Of a stretch of DNA of 11,292 nt, positions 5,986 through 11,292 are shown one piece after another (position 1 is the stretch's first letter; every line of letters begins with the position of its first letter). The position numbers and the translations under genes are program-made. The DNA comes from Panacagrimonas sp041635265. GTDB taxonomy: Bacteria > Pseudomonadota > Gammaproteobacteria > Nevskiales > Nevskiaceae. Location of the stretch: assembly GCA_041635265.1 (NCBI GenBank), contig JBFJJV010000097.1, positions 1 through 11,292 of the forward strand. The letters are read 5' to 3'. Under the pieces are notes generated by a model, which ran no database searches, was not told the DNA's origin, and saw nothing but the letters and a program-made list of their open reading frames with translations.

Positions 5986-7446
5986 ATGGAACCCAAACAG
6001 TTCAAGCACTTTATTGACGGCGAATTCGTCAGCAGCGCAAAAACATTTGAAAAGCACCGGCCCACGGACAATGCCCTGGTAGGTCATGTCCATGAGGGCG
6101 GGCAATCGGAGGTCAATGCAGCGGTTGCCGCAGCGCGCGCGGCAATGAAAGGGCCCTGGGGGAAAATGACGATCGAGCAGCGCGTCGATCTGCTCTACAA
6201 GGTAGCCGAAGAGATCACCCGCCGCTTCGACGACTTTGTCACGGCCGAACTCAACGACATTGGACAGCCGCTGTCAATGCTTGAGCACGTCGCGATCCCG
6301 CGGGGGGCTGCGAATTTCAAAATTTTCGCCGATGTGGTGAAAAACGTGCCGTCTGAATCGTTCATGACCTCGACGCCCGACGGCGCAGGCGCTCTCAACT
6401 ACGCGCTACGCGTACCCAAGGGGGTCATAGGAGTGGTCTGCCCCTGGAACATGCCCCTGCTGCTGATGACCTGGAAAGTCGGGCCAGCACTGGCCTGCGG
6501 CAATACCGTCATCGTCAAACCCTCAGAGGAAACGCCGGGAACGGCAACCCTGCTCGGCGAAGTCATGAATGCCGTTGGCGTACCCAAAGGGGTCTACAAC
6601 GTTGTGCACGGATTTGGCCCTCGGTCCGCAGGCGAGTTTCTCACCCAGCACAAAGGTGTGTCGGCAATCACCTTCACCGGCGAAACGCAGACCGGCACGG
6701 CCATCATGAAGGCCGCTGCGGACGGCATTCGCGATGTCAGTTTTGAACTTGGTGGAAAAAATGCCGGTGTCGTCTTTGCTGACTGCAATTTCGAGAAGGC
6801 AGTCGAAGGTATATCGCGCGCCGCGTTTCTCAATTGCGGCCAAGTCTGCCTGGGCACCGAACGCGTGTACGTCGAGCGCCCGATCTTCGACAAATTCGTA
6901 TCCGCATTGAAAACAAAAGCTGAGTCACTGAAAGCCGGAGATCCGAGGGAAAAAACCACTGGCATGGGGCCGCTGATCTCTGCCGAACATAAGCGCAAAG
7001 TCCTCGGCTATTACGAAAAAGCCAAAGCCGAGGGAGCGACGATTGTGACCGGTGGCGGCGTACCCGAATTGCCTGGAGAGCTGGCTCATGGGCATTGGGT
7101 GCAACCGACCATCTGGACCGGCCTGCCGGAAACCGCGAGTGTCGTTCGTGAGGAAATCTTCGGTCCTTGTTGCCACATTGCGCCGTTCGATTCAGAAGAT
7201 GAGGTCATCGACAAAGCCAACGACACGGACTACGGCTTGTCGACCACGATCTGGACCACTGATCTTTCGCGCGCCCATCGGGTGGCGGCTCAAATCGAAG
7301 TCGGAATCACCTGGATCAACAGCTGGTTTCTGCGCGACCTGCGTACTCCTTTCGGCGGCTCAAAGCAGTCAGGGATAGGCCGCGAAGGCGGTGTGCATTC
7401 ACTTGAGTTCTACACCGAGCAGCGCAATGTATGTGTGAAGTTGTGA
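5986..7446 (+). CDS. dmpC: 2-hydroxymuconic semialdehyde dehydrogenase (DmpC/XylG)
   Basis: This NAD-dependent aldehyde dehydrogenase oxidises the catechol meta-cleavage product to 2-hydroxymuconate, opening the oxalocrotonate branch. At 486 residues it equals XylG/DmpC. Motifs run in order: VCPWNMP with Asn155, VKPSEETP with Lys178, the TFTGETQTG nucleotide-binding segment at 229-237, FELGGKN with the general base Glu254, and NCGQVCLG with the nucleophile Cys288. The C-terminal signature INSWFLRDLRTPFGGSKQSG followed by IGREGGVHSLEFYTE is specific to this semialdehyde dehydrogenase group, distinguishing it from betaine-aldehyde or generic dehydrogenases. There is no convincing ribosome-binding sequence before the ATG. 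It is the first recognised lower-pathway gene after the two monooxygenase-like genes; catechol 2,3-dioxygenase, normally just upstream in dmp operons, is absent. A 112-base gap with no recognisable signal separates it from the hydratase gene. Confidence 0.96.
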   Translation: MEPKQFKHFIDGEFVSSAKTFEKHRPTDNALVGHVHEGGQSEVNAAVAAARAAMKGPWGKMTIEQRVDLLYKVAEEITRRFDDFVTAELNDIGQPLSMLEHVAIPRGAANFKIFADVVKNVPSESFMTSTPDGAGALNYALRVPKGVIGVVCPWNMPLLLMTWKVGPALACGNTVIVKPSEETPGTATLLGEVMNAVGVPKGVYNVVHGFGPRSAGEFLTQHKGVSAITFTGETQTGTAIMKAAADGIRDVSFELGGKNAGVVFADCNFEKAVEGISRAAFLNCGQVCLGTERVYVERPIFDKFVSALKTKAESLKAGDPREKTTGMGPLISAEHKRKVLGYYEKAKAEGATIVTGGGVPELPGELAHGHWVQPTIWTGLPETASVVREEIFGPCCHIAPFDSEDEVIDKANDTDYGLSTTIWTTDLSRAHRVAAQIEVGITWINSWFLRDLRTPFGGSKQSGIGREGGVHSLEFYTEQRNVCVKL

Positions 7447-7558
7447 AGCACTTCACGCAGACGCGTTTCTCTGCTTCTCCATACGTTCCCCATTCACTTT
7501 GCGGTCGCCCCTTTCGAGCGGCACTGCTTCGCCCATTTTTCATTAATTTACCTGGACT

Positions 7559-8356
7559 ATGATGACTCCCGAACAAATTCAGCACTATGGTGACGAGCTG
7601 TACACCGCCCTCACCACCCGCACGCCAGTCGCCCCACTGCTCGGCCGCGCCGACGGCATCACCATAGAGGACGCTTACCGCATTCAGGAGCGCATGATCG
7701 CCCATCGCATCAAAGCCGGCGAAAAAATCGTAGGCAAAAAGATCGGCGTGACCAGCAAGGCTGTTCAGGACATGCTCGGGGTCTATCAGCCAGATTTTGG
7801 CCAGCTAACCTCCGACATGGCGTACGAGGAAGGTCAGGAGCTGCCACTGGGCGGCCTGATCCAGCCCAAGGCCGAGGCCGAAGTGGCTTTCGTCTTGAAA
7901 CACGATCTGAAAGGTCCGGGCATCACCGCTACCGACGTGATCCGTGCTACCGACTACGTCGTGCCTTGTTTCGAGATCGTCGATTCACGCATCACCGACT
8001 GGAAAATCAAGATTGAAGACACGGTGGCGGACAACGCCTCCTGCGGTGTGTATCTGCTGGGCAAGTCACGGGCAAAACTAACCGATCTGGATCTCACCCT
8101 GGCGGGCATGGTGCTCGAAATCAATGGAGAACTCTTCAGCACGTCGGCCGGTGCAGCGGTTCAAGGCGGGCCGGTCAACGCGGTCGTCTGGCTGGCCAAC
8201 ACGCTCGGGGCCTTAGGCATTCCCTTCCTGGCCGGTGAAACCATTCTCTCGGGTTCGCAATCCATGCTGATTCCAGTAAAGCCCGGTGATGTATTCAAAT
8301 GTACCGTCGGGGGCCTGGGCTCCTGCGAAGTCCGCTTTTCAGGAGACGCGAAATGA
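7559..8356 (+). CDS. dmpE: 2-oxopent-4-enoate (2-hydroxypenta-2,4-dienoate) hydratase (DmpE/XylJ)
   Basis: This enzyme adds water to 2-hydroxypenta-2,4-dienoate, the common product of both meta-cleavage branches, giving 4-hydroxy-2-oxovalerate. It belongs to the fumarylacetoacetase-fold, divalent-metal hydratase/decarboxylase family. Glu106 and Glu108 (IQPKAEAEVAFVLK) and Glu139 (PCFEIVDSRI) match the metal ligands of MhpD. KKIGVTSKAVQDMLGVYQPDFG (from residue 60) and DTVADNASCG (154-163) are typical of DmpE/XylJ. The 265-residue count uses ATG 7559; ATG 7562 follows at once and is equally plausible. The upstream ribosome-binding sequence is poor. Its stop overlaps the decarboxylase start (ATGA at 8353-8356). 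This fits the known physical association of hydratase and decarboxylase (XylJ-XylI, DmpE-DmpH) that channels the unstable dienol. Confidence 0.95.
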   Translation: MMTPEQIQHYGDELYTALTTRTPVAPLLGRADGITIEDAYRIQERMIAHRIKAGEKIVGKKIGVTSKAVQDMLGVYQPDFGQLTSDMAYEEGQELPLGGLIQPKAEAEVAFVLKHDLKGPGITATDVIRATDYVVPCFEIVDSRITDWKIKIEDTVADNASCGVYLLGKSRAKLTDLDLTLAGMVLEINGELFSTSAGAAVQGGPVNAVVWLANTLGALGIPFLAGETILSGSQSMLIPVKPGDVFKCTVGGLGSCEVRFSGDAK

Positions 8357-9141
8357 GCCTCGATACAAAATCCATCAGCGCAATTGCTGACAGAATTCAA
8401 TACGCGCAAGACAACGCGCAAACCCTCAACAAAGTCACGGACGAGCATCCGGCCATGACGGTTGACGACAGTTATGCGGTGCAGGATGAATTATGCCGCC
8501 GCTGGATCGCACGCGGAGATCGCGTAGTGGGTCTCAAAGCCGGGCTCACTTCCAAAGCCAAGATGGATCAGATGGGCGTGAACGTGCCCTGTTTCGGCAT
8601 CCAGATGGCGTCGATGGCTTGCGCCGAAAACAGCGTCATTGAGATGGACAAGCTGATTCATCCCCGCGTCGAAGCCGAAATTGCGTTCGTGCTCAAGGAC
8701 GAACTCAAAGGCACGGGTCTGACCATAGAGCAAGTGCTGGCCGCAACCGACTACGTGATTCCTGCGCTCGAAGTCATCGACTCACGCTACGAAAAATTCA
8801 AAGTCGATCTGGTCAGCGTGATCGCCGACAACAGCAGCAGCGCGCGCTATGTCACCGGTGGTCGGCCACTCGACCACCATGCCATTGACTTGCGCACCAC
8901 CGGCGTCGTGATCGAAAAGAATGGTGAAATCCAGGCACTGGCTGCCAGCGCTGCCGTGCTCAACCATCCCGCCAACGCCATCATCATGCTGGTCGAGCAT
9001 CTGGCTGCACGTGGCCAGACACTGCCTGCCGGCAGCTTCGTAATGACCGGCGGGATTACTGAGGCGATTCCCGTGGCCAGCGGCGACAACATCACTGCAC
9101 GCTTCCAGAACATGGGCAGCGTGAGTTTCCGGTTCAACTAA
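8353..9141 (+). CDS. dmpH: 4-oxalocrotonate decarboxylase (DmpH/XylI)
   Basis: This metal-dependent decarboxylase converts 2-oxo-3-hexenedioate (the tautomer of 4-oxalocrotonate) to 2-hydroxypenta-2,4-dienoate and CO2. The 262-residue protein is a homologue of the preceding hydratase and shares its fold. Metal ligands Glu107 and Glu109 (HPRVEAEIAFVLKDELKG) and Glu140 (PALEVIDSRY) are present. VVGLKAGLTSKAKMDQMGV (58-76) and VPCFGIQMASM mark it as the decarboxylase rather than the hydratase. AGGAG at 8341-8345 lies 7 bases before the ATG. The ATGA overlap with dmpE implies equal synthesis of the two partners. It is followed after 16 bases by the tautomerase gene that supplies its substrate. 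Confidence 0.95.
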   Translation: MSLDTKSISAIADRIQYAQDNAQTLNKVTDEHPAMTVDDSYAVQDELCRRWIARGDRVVGLKAGLTSKAKMDQMGVNVPCFGIQMASMACAENSVIEMDKLIHPRVEAEIAFVLKDELKGTGLTIEQVLAATDYVIPALEVIDSRYEKFKVDLVSVIADNSSSARYVTGGRPLDHHAIDLRTTGVVIEKNGEIQALAASAAVLNHPANAIIMLVEHLAARGQTLPAGSFVMTGGITEAIPVASGDNITARFQNMGSVSFRFN

Positions 9142-9157
9142 GGAGGAGCGTTCCGCC

Positions 9158-9361
9158 ATGCCAGTTATCCAGGTCAACCTGATGCAGGGACGAACCAACG
9201 AGCAGAAGAAATTGCTCGCACAGCGCATCACAGAAAGTGTCGTCGAGGTACTGGGTGCCAAACCCGAAGCTGTGCGCGTGATGTTTCACGAAATGGGGGG
9301 CTACGACTTTGCTGTGGGCGGAGTGCCGATGGCAGAGCGCAATCTACCTCCCAAAAATTAA
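9158..9361 (+). CDS. dmpI: 4-oxalocrotonate tautomerase (DmpI/XylH)
   Basis: This 67-residue tautomerase-superfamily enzyme interconverts 2-hydroxymuconate and 2-oxo-3-hexenedioate. After removal of the initiator Met, the catalytic N-terminal Pro1 is exposed. Arg11 (GRT), Arg39 (VRV) and Phe50 then fall at exactly the numbers known for the Pseudomonas enzyme. The C-terminal tail VGGVPMAERN is somewhat longer than the classical 62-residue protein but of the same type. A strong AAGGAGG at 9140-9146, partly formed from the decarboxylase stop codon, precedes the start. The family forms hexamers, and the product feeds directly to the DmpH decarboxylase encoded just upstream. Confidence 0.97.
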   Translation: MPVIQVNLMQGRTNEQKKLLAQRITESVVEVLGAKPEAVRVMFHEMGGYDFAVGGVPMAERNLPPKN

Positions 9362-9411
9362 GTCTGTTTTACCGTTCCATCATTAAAAATAATTTTCCGA
9401 GAGGAGTTCGC

Positions 9412-10260
9412 ATGAGCATTAAAATTATCGAAAAGACTTTCCCGTCGGGCCGCTTGGCCAGCCACGCCATGGTCGCTGGCGATCCGAAAAATCCTGCCCT
9501 GATCCTGCTGCACGGGGCAGGCCCGGGTGCGCATGCCGCGTCCAACTGGCGCCACTGCATTCCGGCGCTGGCTGAACACTATTATGTTGTGGCACCGGAC
9601 ATGATCGGTTTTGGTCAGAGTGAGATCCCGGACCCACTGCCGCCGCACAGCATGACCTGGATGGGCATGCGTGTTGAGCAGACCCTGGGGCTGATGGACC
9701 ACCTGAAAATCGAAAAAGCCAACATTGTCGGCAACTCGATGGGCGGTGCTGTCACCCTGCACTTGCTGATCGAAGCGCCCGAGCGATTCGAGAAAGTCAT
9801 GACGATGGGCCCGGCCGGCGCGCCGATGAGCAAGACGCCCGAACTGGCGCGGCTGATGTCCTTCTACGCCGATCCGCGCCTAGGCCGTTACCGCGAGCTG
9901 ATCTCCAGCTTTGTCTACGATCCCGCGGCCGTACCGAATCTTGAAGAGATCATTCAGGAGCGCTTCAAGGTCGCCACAGATCCGGATGTGCGCCGCGTAC
10001 AGGAAGTGATGTTCGAGTCCATGAAGGTGGGCATGGATGCACTGATTGTTCCGCCCTCAGCGCTTGCCCGCATGCCGCACGAGGTGGCACTGGTGCATGG
10101 CCGGCAAGATCGCGTCGTGCCTCTGGAGACCAGCTTGTATCTGTTGGAGCACCTTCAGCGTGCCGAACTGTTCGTCCTCGACCGCTGCGGGCACTGGGCG
10201 CAGCTGCAGCGCTGGGACGCCATGTTGCCGCTGATCCTCAGACACTTCGGCACCAATTGA
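9412..10260 (+). CDS. dmpD: 2-hydroxymuconic semialdehyde hydrolase (DmpD/XylF-type alpha/beta hydrolase)
   Basis: This 282-residue carbon-carbon bond hydrolase cleaves meta-cleavage products into 2-hydroxypenta-2,4-dienoate and a carboxylic acid. It handles keto-type ring products (from 3-substituted catechols) that the dehydrogenase cannot. The oxyanion segment LLHGAGPGAHAASNW is at residues 32-46. The nucleophile Ser109 sits in VGNSMGG, the acid Asp233 in HGRQDRVVP and the base His261 in CGHWAQ. DMIGFGQSE at 63-71 is characteristic of the DmpD/BphD/TodF/CarC group. GAGGAG lies a few bases before the ATG. In dmp and xyl operons this gene directly follows the dehydrogenase gene; here it comes after the tautomerase. 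The exact preference (hydroxymuconic semialdehyde, or a larger biphenyl-type product) is not readable from sequence. Confidence 0.92.
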   Translation: MSIKIIEKTFPSGRLASHAMVAGDPKNPALILLHGAGPGAHAASNWRHCIPALAEHYYVVAPDMIGFGQSEIPDPLPPHSMTWMGMRVEQTLGLMDHLKIEKANIVGNSMGGAVTLHLLIEAPERFEKVMTMGPAGAPMSKTPELARLMSFYADPRLGRYRELISSFVYDPAAVPNLEEIIQERFKVATDPDVRRVQEVMFESMKVGMDALIVPPSALARMPHEVALVHGRQDRVVPLETSLYLLEHLQRAELFVLDRCGHWAQLQRWDAMLPLILRHFGTN

Positions 10261-10270
10261 GCAAAGGATA

Positions 10271-11080
10271 ATGCTCGATCAAGTCACGACCCGCGAACTT
10301 GCGGCCGAGCTACATGAAGCTGAGCGCACCGGAGTTCAGGTGCGCCAGTTTTCCCAGCGCTTTCCGGAGATCCAGTTCGAGGACAGCTATCGCATTCAGC
10401 GCGAATGGCGGCGGATCAAACTGGCCGAGGGGCAAAAAAGTATCGGCCGGAAAATAGGGCTGACCTCGCGCGCCATGCAAAAGGTCGCGAACATGACCGA
10501 ACCCGATTATGGCGTGCTGTTTGACGCCATGCAGATCGCTGACGGCACTACGGTCGCGGCCGATCGCTTTATTCAGCCTTGGGTAGAGGTCGAGTTGGCT
10601 TTTATTCTCAAGCATGATCTGCGCGGAACCGGACTGAGCATCGCCGATGTGCTGGCAGCCACGGACTGGATCGTGCCAGCGATGGAAATCATCGATGCAC
10701 GCATTCAGCGCATCGATCCGGAAACCGGCGTCCAGCGCCGCATCGTCGACACCATCGCCGATAATGCCGCCAATGCCGGTATCGTCATGGGCAGCAAGCC
10801 GCTGCGGCCAGACTCGCAGGACCTGCGCTGGATCGGCGCACTGCTGTACAAGAACGGACTGGTCGAGGAAACCGGCCTGGCAGCGGGTGTTCTGGATCAT
10901 CCTGCAAACGGCATTGCCTGGCTTGCGGCCAGACTCAGCGCCTGGGACGAACATCTCTCGGCGGGTGAAATCGTGCTAGCCGGCTCCTTTACCCGGATAG
11001 TCGCCGCCAGTCCCGGCGATCAGTTTCTGGCCGACTACGGTCCGCTGGGATCGCTGACCCTGAACTTCGCCAGCCATTGA
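10271..11080 (+). CDS. hpaH: 2-oxohept-3-ene-1,7-dioate hydratase-like protein (HpaH/HpcG)
   Basis: This 269-residue protein is a third fumarylacetoacetase-fold hydratase, clearly closer to HpaH/HpcG of the homoprotocatechuate pathway than to DmpE. HpaH hydrates 2-oxohept-3-ene-1,7-dioate to 4-hydroxy-2-oxoheptanedioate. HpaH-type segments are IGRKIGLTSRAMQ (58-70), EPDYGVL (77-83), the IDPETGVQRR insert (148-157) ahead of DTIADNAANAG, and ALLYKNGLVEETGLAAGVLD. Metal ligands Glu106 and Glu108 (QPWVEVELAF) and Glu139 (AMEIIDAR) are present. AAAGGA precedes the ATG by a few bases. Its stop overlaps the start of a HpaI-type aldolase (TGATG at 11078-11082), so the two act as a hydratase-aldolase pair. 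In this catechol-type operon it may serve carboxylated or longer ring-cleavage products, or duplicate the DmpE step. This role is inferred. Confidence 0.88.
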   Translation: MLDQVTTRELAAELHEAERTGVQVRQFSQRFPEIQFEDSYRIQREWRRIKLAEGQKSIGRKIGLTSRAMQKVANMTEPDYGVLFDAMQIADGTTVAADRFIQPWVEVELAFILKHDLRGTGLSIADVLAATDWIVPAMEIIDARIQRIDPETGVQRRIVDTIADNAANAGIVMGSKPLRPDSQDLRWIGALLYKNGLVEETGLAAGVLDHPANGIAWLAARLSAWDEHLSAGEIVLAGSFTRIVAASPGDQFLADYGPLGSLTLNFASH

Positions 11081-11292
11081 TGAATACGCCGATCAACGCA
11101 CTCAAGCTGGCACTGCAAGAGCAGCGAGCACAGATTGGCCTGTGGCTGTCGCTGGGCGATGCGAACAGCGCGGAAATCTGTGCCAATGCGGGTTTTGACT
11201 GGCTGCTGATTGACGGTGAGCACGTGCCGCACACAGCGCACAGCGTGCTGGCCCAGTTGCGCGCCATCGCGGCATATCCGCGAACCCAGGCC
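11080..11292 (+). CDS. hpaI: HpaI/HpcH-type class II pyruvate aldolase (3' partial)
   Basis: Only the first 71 residues are present; the frame is open at the window end. HpaI/HpcH cleaves 4-hydroxy-2-oxoheptanedioate to pyruvate and succinic semialdehyde in a metal-dependent reaction, and family members also accept 4-hydroxy-2-oxovalerate. Family signatures are ALKLALQEQRAQIGLWLSLG (7-26), AGFDWLLIDGEHVPH (37-51) with the catalytic His48, and VLAQLRAIAAYP. These closely track E. coli HpaI as remembered. The start overlaps the hydratase stop by one base. Its position suggests it performs the final pyruvate-releasing step here, which in dmp/xyl operons is done by the unrelated DmpG aldolase with DmpF. 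Whether dmpG/dmpF follow outside the window is unknown. Confidence 0.9.
   Translation, partial: MNTPINALKLALQEQRAQIGLWLSLGDANSAEICANAGFDWLLIDGEHVPHTAHSVLAQLRAIAAYPRTQA

Noticed and set aside
7447..7558. 112-base gap between the dehydrogenase and hydratase genes
   Set aside because: I looked for a promoter, hairpin terminator or small gene and saw none with convincing spacing or structure.
10310..10954. 214-codon minus-strand open frame opposite the HpaH-like gene
   Set aside because: The + strand frame is a clear family member with all metal ligands; the antisense frame has no recognisable motif or initiation signal.
11108..11122. A second sigma-54-like sequence, TGGCAC with GC at the right spacing
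   Set aside because: The -12 element is poor (AGAGC), and it lies inside the aldolase coding sequence in a tightly coupled operon.

Overview
The window is a stretch of aromatic and polycyclic-aromatic catabolic genes, all on the + strand. It is most like the nah/phn (naphthalene, phenanthrene) and dmp/xyl (phenol, xylene meta-cleavage) clusters of Proteobacteria. The GC-rich coding sequence, the BphB/BphK-like upper genes and the sigma-54 XylR/DmpR-type control suggest a betaproteobacterium (Burkholderiales or Rhodocyclales). This assignment is an inference from gene content, not from a taxonomic marker.

Region 1 (1-3895) is the end of an upper-pathway operon. It holds the 3' part of a NahE-type hydratase-aldolase, a cis-dihydrodiol dehydrogenase of the BphB/PhnB type, a BphK-like beta-class glutathione S-transferase, and a 568-residue XylR/DmpR-type sigma-54 activator. 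The activator start overlaps the transferase stop (ATGA), so it is probably translated with the upper operon.

Region 2 (3896-4318) is the control region between the two operons. It has a canonically spaced sigma-54 promoter (GG-N10-GC) at 4021-4036, a possible IHF site, two weak upstream activator-like half-sites, and a leader with a small well-initiated ORF whose stop overlaps the next start.

Region 3 (4319-5943) holds two unusual overlapping genes. Both look like strongly diverged beta (P1/DmpL-type) subunits of a soluble diiron phenol/toluene monooxygenase. Neither has the ExxH iron ligands, and no alpha subunit, reductase or effector gene lies beside them. They sit directly behind the sigma-54 promoter, where dmpKLMNOP would be in a phenol operon. 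This is the most novel part of the window.

Region 4 (5986-11292) is a lower meta-cleavage operon: 2-hydroxymuconic semialdehyde dehydrogenase, 2-oxopent-4-enoate hydratase, 4-oxalocrotonate decarboxylase, 4-oxalocrotonate tautomerase, 2-hydroxymuconic semialdehyde hydrolase, a HpaH-like hydratase and the start of a HpaI/HpcH-type pyruvate aldolase. Both branches for the ring-cleavage product are present: the NAD-dependent oxalocrotonate branch and the hydrolytic branch. Catechol 2,3-dioxygenase and the usual DmpG/DmpF aldolase-dehydrogenase pair are not in the window. The aldolase step here may be carried by the HpaI-type enzyme.

Taken together, the upper genes turn a bicyclic or polycyclic arene into an aromatic aldehyde plus pyruvate. 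The activator senses an aromatic and should switch on the sigma-54 promoter. The lower genes then take the meta-cleavage product of the resulting catechol to pyruvate and an aldehyde.
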